Shown here: positions 57,859-64,000 of the stretch, in pieces
How the letters are laid out: every line of letters begins with the position of its first letter
How positions within the stretch are numbered: the first letter of the stretch is position 1
Assembly: GCA_023384675.1 (NCBI GenBank)
Contig: JAHDVK010000003.1
Span: 124,001 to 188,000, forward strand
Direction of reading: 5' to 3'
DNA length: 64,000 nt
Source of the DNA: Bryobacteraceae bacterium
GTDB lineage: Bacteria > Acidobacteriota > Terriglobia > Bryobacterales > Bryobacteraceae
The notes under the pieces: model-generated
What the model saw: only the letters and a program-made list of their open reading frames with translations
What the model was told of the DNA's origin: nothing
The model's database searches: none
Translations under genes and position numbers: made by a program

Positions 57859-59907
57859 ATGCTGCGGCTATTCTCTCTTCTCCTCCTGCTGGCCCCCTTC
57901 TCGAGCCCCGCCTCCCGCTCTATTTACCTCCGTGATTCGCAGACCTGGGTGCTCACCAACCAGAATGTTTCCGCCCATTTCCAACTCACCGAGCAGGGCA
58001 ACTTCCAGTTCCAGCGCATCGGCCTCGCGCACCGTGACACCCTCTGGCGCACGCGCCCCGAAAGCCCCTCCTGCCCCATCCGCATCGTCACCACCCAGGC
58101 CAACTACGGCTGCTGGACCCGCTACCGCCTCATTTCGCACTCCACCCGCCCACTGACCGGCGGCGGCCACCGCCAGCAGATCACTCTCGAAGACCTCGAC
58201 GCCACCGCGCGCTTCCACATTTCGCTGGAACTGTACCGCGACCACCCCGTCCTCCGCCAGTCCATTCAACTCGAGAACCTCCTCCCTTCCGCGGTCACCG
58301 TCACCGACGCCGACCTGCTGCCTCTCACCCTCGACGACACCGGCGCCCCCTTCACCACGCTGCGCTTGAATCAATGGGTCCACGGCGGCCACTCAGCCAA
58401 CTTCGACCTGCTGGAATCCGCTCTCCAGCCCGGCGTCGAATCCGGCGCCTACGCCGGCGCGGCGGGCGAGCACTGTGCGTGGATCGTGCTCCGCGACGAG
58501 CGGCAGCGGGGCCTCTTTGCCGGTTGGGAGTTCAACGGCCGCGCCTTCGGCAAGCTCATCCATGAGCCCGGGCGCGGAGTCGTTGACCTTCAGGTTCCGG
58601 TCCTTGGCGTCGGCGCGCGCATCGCATCCGGTACCCGCTTCACGCTCCCGGCCGCCTTTTTTGGCGTCTTTCACGGCGATTGGGACGAAGCCTCCTGGCA
58701 GACCGTCTCCTATGTTGAATCCGCCATCGCCAAACGCCTCAGCGATCCCAATTTCCCCTACGTCATGTGGGATTCCTGGGGCTACGGCCAGACCATCCAT
58801 GAATCCACCCTCCGCCGGAACGCGGAAATCGCCTCGTCGCTCGGCATCGAGGTCTTCACCGTCGATCTCGGTTGGGCGCGCCGCATCGGCGACTGGCGCC
58901 ATGACCCCGCGAAGTTTCCCTCCGGCCTGAAAGCCCTTTCCGATTACGTCCATTCGCTCGGCATGAAGTTTGGCCTCCATCTCGCTTTCGCCGAGGCCGA
59001 CGCCCTCGCGCCCGTCCTCATCGCCAACCCCGATTGGCGTGCCACGTTCAACGAAAAATACTATGGCGCCGACTCGCTCTGCCTCGGACACCGCCCTGTC
59101 CGCGAGTGGGTCACGAGCGAAATCATCCGTGTCATCGACGAATATGGCGTCGACTGGATCCTCCAGGACGGCGAGAACATGGTGAAACGCTGCGATAACC
59201 CCGCGCACACCCACGGCCCCGGAAACGCCAATTACGCCGGTGCAGTGCGCGGTCTCGACCTGCTCATCGACACCGTCCAGCGCGAACGCCCGCACGTGCT
59301 TTGGGAAAACTGCGAAAACGGCGGCGCCATGATGACCTATGCCATGACCCGCCGCTACGTCACCTCCATCGCCGCCGACAACGCCGGATACCTGCCCGCT
59401 CGCCGATCCGTCCACGGCATCACCTATTCCTTCCCAGCACGCTACTCCGCCCGCTACATGCCCGAAGAGAACCTCTCGCCCGCTATCACCCGCAGCTACA
59501 TGTTCGGCGGCCCGTGGATCTTCATGAACCGGCTATCCACCCTGTCCGCCGCCAGTCTCGCGCTGGCCAGAACCGAGATCGAACTCTTCAAGCGCCTCCG
59601 GGCCCACATCCGCCATGGCCGCGTCTTCCACCTCACGCCGCCCCCATCCGAAGGCGCCATCGACGCAATCCAAAGCCTGAATCCCGCCACCGGCGCGGCC
59701 GTCGTCTTCGTGCACCGCCAAAACAGCCCCGCCGCCACAGCGCGTATCCCCGCCAAAGGGCTCGACCCTGAACGCTTCTATCTCGTCCGCTCTGAAGATG
59801 GCGGCGCACCCGTCCGCCTCAGCGGCGCGGAACTGATGGACCAGGGAATCCCGGCTCAGTTCCGTTCCACTCTCGACGCGCTCATCCTCCGCCTCGACCC
59901 CGATTAG
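57859..59907 (+). CDS. GH36-like alpha-galactosidase
   Basis: A 682-residue exported glycosidase with signal peptide (LRLFSLLLLLAPFSSPAS). The N-terminal beta sandwich is followed by a TIM barrel with FTVDLGWARRIGDW (about residues 333-346), Asp437 in WILQDGEN as probable nucleophile and Asp507 in SIAADNAGY as probable acid/base, which fits GH36. A beta-sheet C-terminal domain ends the protein. The substrate may be an alpha-galactoside, but relatives include other specificities. It is divergent from the TonB-receptor-like gene and 25 bases before the amidohydrolase gene. Confidence 0.85.
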   Translation: MLRLFSLLLLLAPFSSPASRSIYLRDSQTWVLTNQNVSAHFQLTEQGNFQFQRIGLAHRDTLWRTRPESPSCPIRIVTTQANYGCWTRYRLISHSTRPLTGGGHRQQITLEDLDATARFHISLELYRDHPVLRQSIQLENLLPSAVTVTDADLLPLTLDDTGAPFTTLRLNQWVHGGHSANFDLLESALQPGVESGAYAGAAGEHCAWIVLRDERQRGLFAGWEFNGRAFGKLIHEPGRGVVDLQVPVLGVGARIASGTRFTLPAAFFGVFHGDWDEASWQTVSYVESAIAKRLSDPNFPYVMWDSWGYGQTIHESTLRRNAEIASSLGIEVFTVDLGWARRIGDWRHDPAKFPSGLKALSDYVHSLGMKFGLHLAFAEADALAPVLIANPDWRATFNEKYYGADSLCLGHRPVREWVTSEIIRVIDEYGVDWILQDGENMVKRCDNPAHTHGPGNANYAGAVRGLDLLIDTVQRERPHVLWENCENGGAMMTYAMTRRYVTSIAADNAGYLPARRSVHGITYSFPARYSARYMPEENLSPAITRSYMFGGPWIFMNRLSTLSAASLALARTEIELFKRLRAHIRHGRVFHLTPPPSEGAIDAIQSLNPATGAAVVFVHRQNSPAATARIPAKGLDPERFYLVRSEDGGAPVRLSGAELMDQGIPAQFRSTLDALILRLDPD

Positions 59908-59932
59908 CCCGAGGTGTGCTTCAATACCCTTC

Positions 59933-61006
59933 ATGCGCCGCGCTTTGCTCCTGCTGCTCCCCGTGCTTGCCGCCGGGCAGACGATGGATGTCCGCGAGTA
60001 CTCCCCCAAATCCTCGTTGGTGGTGCCCGAGAACCCGCGCCCGCGCGCAAAGTATCCCATCATTGACGCCCACTCCCACCAACGCTTTCCCATGCCCGCC
60101 GAGAGCTATGCCCTGCTGCTCGAACAGATGGATGCCCTGAACCTCCAGGTGCTCGTCAACCTGAGCGGCGGCTTCGGCGACCGCCTCAAGAACGCCGTCG
60201 AAAGCAGCCGCAAGCATGCCCCCGGCCGCTTCGTGATCTTCGCCAGTCTCGACTTCCGCGATATCGACTCGCCCGAATTCCCCCAGCGCGTTGCCGCTCA
60301 GCTCGAACAGGACTTCCAGAATGGCGCTGCCGGTCTCAAATTCTTTAAAAACTTCGGGATGGACCTGAAGGATGCCCAAGGACGCCGCATCAAGACCGAC
60401 GATCCCCGCTTCGACCGCGTCTTCGAAATCTGCGCCAAATACAAGCGGCCCGTTCTCATCCATACCGCCGATCCCAAGCAGTTCTGGGATCCGGTGGACA
60501 AGTTCAACGAACGCTGGATCGAACTCAACGAAATCCCCGGACGCCGCCGCCCGCCCGAGCGAAGCGATCCCTGGGAGACCCTGATCGCCGAACAGCACAA
60601 CCTCTTCCGCCGCCACCCGAAGACCACTTTCATCAACGCCCACCTCGGCTGGCTCGGCGGCGACCTCGCCCGCCTCGGACGCCTGCTGGACCAATGCCCG
60701 AACGTGTACACCGAAATCGGAGCCGTGTTAGCCGAACTCGGCCGCCAGCCGCGCTTCGCCCGCGCCTGGTTCATCCAGTATCAGGACCGCGTTCTGTTCG
60801 GAAAGGACTCCTGGCAGCCCACCGAATACCCCTACTACTTCCGCGTGCTCGAAACGGCGGACGAATACTTCGACTACTACCGCAAACGCCACGCTTTCTG
60901 GAAGATGTACGGCCTCGATCTGCCCGATGAGGTCCTGAAGAAGCTCTACTACAAGAACGCCTTGCGGATTATTCCAGGGATCGATCCTGCGCCTTTTCCG
61001 CGCTGA
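59933..61006 (+). CDS. Secreted amidohydrolase (Amidohydro_2 family)
   Basis: A 357-residue amidohydrolase-2 family TIM barrel with signal peptide MRRALLLLLPVLAAGQT. Metal-ligand candidates are IIDAHSHQRF (about 43-52), the His in PVLIHTADP, the His in NAHLGW and the Asp in LFGKDSW. Relatives include decarboxylases and lactonases, and the substrate is not fixed by sequence. It follows GH36 by 25 bases. Its last 38 bases overlap the end of the convergent PEP-CTERM gene. Confidence 0.85.
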   Translation: MRRALLLLLPVLAAGQTMDVREYSPKSSLVVPENPRPRAKYPIIDAHSHQRFPMPAESYALLLEQMDALNLQVLVNLSGGFGDRLKNAVESSRKHAPGRFVIFASLDFRDIDSPEFPQRVAAQLEQDFQNGAAGLKFFKNFGMDLKDAQGRRIKTDDPRFDRVFEICAKYKRPVLIHTADPKQFWDPVDKFNERWIELNEIPGRRRPPERSDPWETLIAEQHNLFRRHPKTTFINAHLGWLGGDLARLGRLLDQCPNVYTEIGAVLAELGRQPRFARAWFIQYQDRVLFGKDSWQPTEYPYYFRVLETADEYFDYYRKRHAFWKMYGLDLPDEVLKKLYYKNALRIIPGIDPAPFPR

Positions 61007-61786
61007 GCCGTCTGCGTCTCAACAGGAACAGAGCACCCGCCACGGTCCCCATCAGCAGATACGCCGTTGGCTCGGGAATCTCCGCGAACTGCGCCTCCAC
61101 GGACCGGCCGTTAATCCGGAACGCCACGCCTTCGTTGTTGCCCGTCGCGCTCAACGCGATCTGCCCGCTGAGAGTCCACTGGTATTGGCCCAAATCGACC
61201 GAACTGTTCGCCAGGATCCACTGCGGCGAAAGCGCACCGGTGTTGGAACCGGTGAAACTACCCGTCGACAACCCCGCGCTGTTGGGCGTGTAGAACGGGT
61301 CCATCCCATCAATCAGGAAGCTCAAATTCAACAGGCTGCCGCTATTATTCCCCTGTGGCGTCACCAGCAGAAGTTCGAGCGCATTGTATGGCCGCGCCTG
61401 TGGACCGTAGGAGGTCCCGCCAGGCGCGGTCAGCGTCGGCGTCCCGCCAGTCCCCCAGATCAGATTGGAGTGGTTCCGCCTGCCGCCGGCGTCATGCTGA
61501 GCGTGAGGTTCGAACCCGGCGTGTTCGTCACAGTGAAGTTCCACAATTGATTCTTCAATGCCGTAAACGTGCCAAGGTTCGCCGTGACCGCCGTCGTTCC
61601 CGCGCCTCCCACGCCATCATATGGGCTGAGATACGCATCGACAGCAGTCGAACTGGGCCGATAGCCTGCCTGCAGGACGGGCGCGCCCACGGTGCCTATG
61701 GGAATCGTGGGATCATTGATGGCGATCGTGATCGCGAACGCGGGCACGCACGCCATGAACGCTAACAAGCCTCGAAGCAACAACAT
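60969..61786 (-). pseudogene. PEP-CTERM-anchored protein interrupted by a frameshift
   Basis: The N-terminal part begins at the ATG 61784-61786 with a signal peptide (MLLLRGLLAFMACVPAFA) and reads to a TGA near 61460. The C-terminal part is in another frame from about 61475 to 60969 and ends IPEPTAYLLMGTVAGALF followed by RRRR, the PEP-CTERM sorting signal. Joining the frames by inserting one base near 61465-61475 restores one chain (SMTPAAGGTTP then NLIWGTGGTP) of about 270 residues. A real pseudogene, programmed frameshifting, or a sequencing error are all possible. An intact product would be surface-exposed. Confidence 0.8.
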
Positions 61787-61850
61787 ACTCTCGCCCGCAG
61801 TATACCCCAAAAGGGATATTTCTTAGCTCTTTTGTTTTAGGCCTTTCTGT

Positions 61851-61861
61851 AGACTAAGTCT
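61851..61861. promoter_or_regulatory. Short palindrome AGACT-A-AGTCT in an AT-richer divergent gap
   Basis: A perfect 5-base inverted repeat 16 bases upstream of the methyltransferase start, in the 90-base gap between it and the PEP-CTERM gene. The gap is visibly richer in A and T than its surroundings, as promoters here tend to be. It may be a regulator site; with one copy the evidence is weak. Confidence 0.25.
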
Positions 61862-61876
61862 TTTGGCCGTAACCAG

Positions 61877-62593
61877 ATGTCGCTCTCGCCGGCACGTGTC
61901 CTCACCCGCAACCGCATGGGATGGGTTTCAGCTGCCATTAGCGATCTGAGTCAGGCTTGGGTTGACGATTGCCGCGAGCCGGCTGGTCTCCCGGTCCTCG
62001 ATATCGGCGCCGCTTTCAGTTCCGCTTCCCTAGCCGCCCTTGATGCCGGTATCTCATTGATCGCAAATGACCTTGATCCCGGCCATCTCGCCGAACTCGA
62101 ACGCCGCGCCGGGTCCGCTGCCCTGCTCACCCTCAAGCCCGGCCACTTCCCCAGGGACCTTCATTTCGAAGAGCGCTCCCTGCACTCGGTCCACATTTCC
62201 AACGTCGTCCACTTCCTCACCGGTAAACAATTGGATCTCGGTCTCCGACTGATTGCCCGCTGGCTCCGCCCCGGAGGCCGCCTCTTCCTCCAGGCTGTCA
62301 CCCCTTTCCAGGCCATCTTCACGGGTTTCCATCCGGAATACGAGCGGCGGCGGCAGGCGGGCGTCCGCTGGCCGGGCTACATCCCCAAACTGAGCGAATT
62401 CGCCCATCACCGGCAGTTCAGCCAGATGCCCCGTTCCGTTCACCTGCTGGATGTTGAGGTTTTGAGCCGCGCGGCCAGTGAAGCCGGGCTCGAAATCGAA
62501 CGCTGCTGGTACTTTCGCCGGGCCGACCAACCTCGCGAAATCCTGCTGGATGGCCGCGAAGCCGTCGGCCTGATCGCCCGCTCCCCTGCCTAA
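61877..62593 (+). CDS. SAM-dependent methyltransferase
   Basis: A 238-residue class I methyltransferase. Motif I is VLDIGAAFSSASLAALDAG (about residues 40-58), motif II resembles LIANDLDPGHLAELE, and the later WLRPGGRLFLQAV is motif V-like. Residues about 155-180 (YERRRQAGVRWPGYIPKL) are a distinctive insertion. The acceptor is unknown. The gene is divergent from the PEP-CTERM gene and its stop overlaps the convergent purF stop by 4 bases. Confidence 0.85.
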   Translation: MSLSPARVLTRNRMGWVSAAISDLSQAWVDDCREPAGLPVLDIGAAFSSASLAALDAGISLIANDLDPGHLAELERRAGSAALLTLKPGHFPRDLHFEERSLHSVHISNVVHFLTGKQLDLGLRLIARWLRPGGRLFLQAVTPFQAIFTGFHPEYERRRQAGVRWPGYIPKLSEFAHHRQFSQMPRSVHLLDVEVLSRAASEAGLEIERCWYFRRADQPREILLDGREAVGLIARSPA

Positions 62594-64000
62594 CGGTTCG
62601 GGCGCGAGTTCATCAGGTCTTCGATGTTGACGAGCGGCGTGGGATAGTTGCCCGTGTAGCAGGCGTAGCAATAGCGCCGGTCCGTGTCGGCCACGGCCTC
62701 GGTGAGCTTCTCGATCGACAGGTAGGCCAGCGTGTCGCAGCCGATGAACTGCCGGATTTCATCGACGCTCTGGTTGGCCGCGATCAACTCGCGTTTGGTC
62801 GGCGTGTCCACGCCATAGAAGCACGGCGACACGGTGGGCGGACAACTGATGCGCAAATGGACTTCCTTGGCTCCGGCGGTGCGCACCATGCGGACAATCT
62901 TCTGCGACGTGGTGCCGCGGACCAGCGAATCGTCCACCAGAATTACGCGCTTGCCGGCAAGCAGGTCGCGCACCGGATTCAATTTCAGGCGCACACCGAA
63001 GTCGCGGATGGCCTGCGAGGGCTCGATGAAGGTGCGTCCGACATAGTGGTTACGGATCAGTCCGTGGCGGAAGGGGATGCCCGAGGCATGCGAATAGCCG
63101 AGCGCGGCGGCCACGCCGGAGTCGGGAATCGGCACCACAACATCGGCTTCGACCGGCCATTCCTGGCTCAATAGCCGCCCCATCATCTCGCGCGACTGCT
63201 GCACGGGCCGGCCAAATACTACCGAATCGGGACGCGAAAAATAGACATGCTCGAAGACACACTGCGACGTCTTCTTCGCGGGCGGCGTGAAGAACTGGCG
63301 CGTCAGGCCCTGCGGCCCGGCGATGACCATTTCGCCCGGTTCGACGTCGCCGATGTGGTGGGCGTCGATGAGGTCGAAGGCGCAGGTCTCGGAGGCAAAC
63401 ACGTAGGCGGGCCCCGAGGGCAGGTTCATGCGCCCGATAGCGAGCGGCCGGAAGCCGTGCGGATCGCGGGCGACAATGACGCGGTCCTCGGCGAGAAACA
63501 CGAGAGAATAGGCGCCATCGAGTTCGAGCAGCGCCTCGCGCAGCGCGGTTTCGAGCGTGGGCTGGCCGGAGCGCGCCACCAGATGAAGCACCACCTCGGT
63601 GTCGCTCGAGGCCTGGAAGATAGAGCCTGCGAGTTCCAGGTCGCGCCGCAGTTCGCGCGCGTTTGTGATGTTGCCATTGTGCGCCACGGCGATTTTGCCC
63701 TTGTGGCAGGCCACGGAGAAGGGCTGCGCGTTGAGGAGGGCGGTGTCGCCCGCCGTGGAATAACGCGTGTGGCCGATGGCCATGTGGCCGGGCAGACGGT
63801 TGAGCACGCTGGCGGTGAAGATGTCGGCGGCGTGGCCCATCGCTTTGTGCGTATAAACCATCTTGCCGTCGCTGGCGGAGATGCCTGCGCTTTCCTGGCC
63901 GCGGTGCTGCAGGGCGTGCAGGCCCAGATGCGCCAGGTTCGACGCTTCCGGGTGGCCGTAGACCGCGAAAACGCCGCATTCTTCCTTGAATTTGTCGAAA
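62590..64000 (-). CDS. purF: Amidophosphoribosyltransferase PurF (start beyond right edge)
   Basis: Commits PRPP and glutamine to purine synthesis. The visible frame reaches the window edge; the N-terminal Cys nucleophile is in KEECGVFAVYGHPEASN at about nt 63930-63985, so only a few residues are cut. The glutaminase domain is followed by the PRTase domain with the PRPP loop VILVDDSLVRGTTS. Cys residues in HVYFSRPDSVV and later CYACYTGNYP suggest a Fe-S binding type. About 468 residues are visible. The gene presumably continues a pur operon to the right. Confidence 0.96.
   Translation of the reverse strand, partial: FDKFKEECGVFAVYGHPEASNLAHLGLHALQHRGQESAGISASDGKMVYTHKAMGHAADIFTASVLNRLPGHMAIGHTRYSTAGDTALLNAQPFSVACHKGKIAVAHNGNITNARELRRDLELAGSIFQASSDTEVVLHLVARSGQPTLETALREALLELDGAYSLVFLAEDRVIVARDPHGFRPLAIGRMNLPSGPAYVFASETCAFDLIDAHHIGDVEPGEMVIAGPQGLTRQFFTPPAKKTSQCVFEHVYFSRPDSVVFGRPVQQSREMMGRLLSQEWPVEADVVVPIPDSGVAAALGYSHASGIPFRHGLIRNHYVGRTFIEPSQAIRDFGVRLKLNPVRDLLAGKRVILVDDSLVRGTTSQKIVRMVRTAGAKEVHLRISCPPTVSPCFYGVDTPTKRELIAANQSVDEIRQFIGCDTLAYLSIEKLTEAVADTDRRYCYACYTGNYPTPLVNIEDLMNSRPNR

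Overview
This GC-rich window looks like a chromosomal segment of an Acidobacteriota bacterium, probably near the Bryobacterales/Solibacter group. This is inferred from gene content, not from an rRNA. The pointers are an Oar-like TonB-dependent barrel protein of the acidobacterial type, a PEP-CTERM protein, the bacillithiol enzyme BshC in a diderm, several secreted glycoside hydrolases with Tat or Sec signals, and Gfo/Idh-isomerase-ThuA sugar genes. Coding is dense. No gene-free stretch exceeds 300 bases; the longest is 38993-39172, where I see nothing convincing. I see no rRNA, prophage, insertion sequence or CRISPR array, and one tRNA (Glu).

Layout. 1-6141 (minus): an ArsR-methyltransferase regulator, trigger factor, clpX and lon, with clpP missing from its usual place. 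6158-7760: operator-like repeat, hairpins, ahcY and a terminator. 7800-12572 (minus): lptB, a DinB-like protein, and the lpd-lipB-E2 lipoyl unit. 12615-16669: a POTRA-only secreted protein, a GH88-like hydrolase and a DUF418 membrane protein. 16677-19489: tRNA-Glu, a GH95 fucosidase and a cytochrome c. 19628-26708: a very large TamB-Omp85 fusion with an upstream TPR protein. 26784-31005: purS, glmS, yjbQ, aldo/keto reductase and FkbM methyltransferase. 31048-38992: GH26-DUF1080 fusion, gltX, glnS, an orphan carbamoyltransferase, an orphan DUF433 antitoxin-like gene and an acyltransferase-like membrane protein. 39173-43908 (minus): YtxH, DUF948, HEAT-repeat and M1 peptidase genes. 44004-49511: recX, the Gfo/Idh-isomerase-ThuA operon, and a methyltransferase and aldolase pair. 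49548-54462: bshC divergent from a coupled frataxin-hemW-ltaE-SDR run. 54469-55115: a VapBC module with palindromes upstream. 55127-64000: a TonB-receptor-like barrel, GH36, amidohydrolase, a frameshifted PEP-CTERM gene, a methyltransferase and purF, cut by the right edge.

The genes describe an aerobic heterotroph living on plant or microbial polysaccharide (GH88-like, GH95, GH26, GH36, ThuA, Gfo/Idh, outer-membrane barrel), with housekeeping functions between. The most unusual object is the 2147-residue protein at 19628-26071. It joins an inner-membrane anchor, a TamB bridge, five POTRA domains and an Omp85 barrel in one chain. The other points worth following are the clpP gap, the SahR-like control region of ahcY, the GH26-DUF1080 fusion, and a VapC lacking its usual fourth acidic residue.
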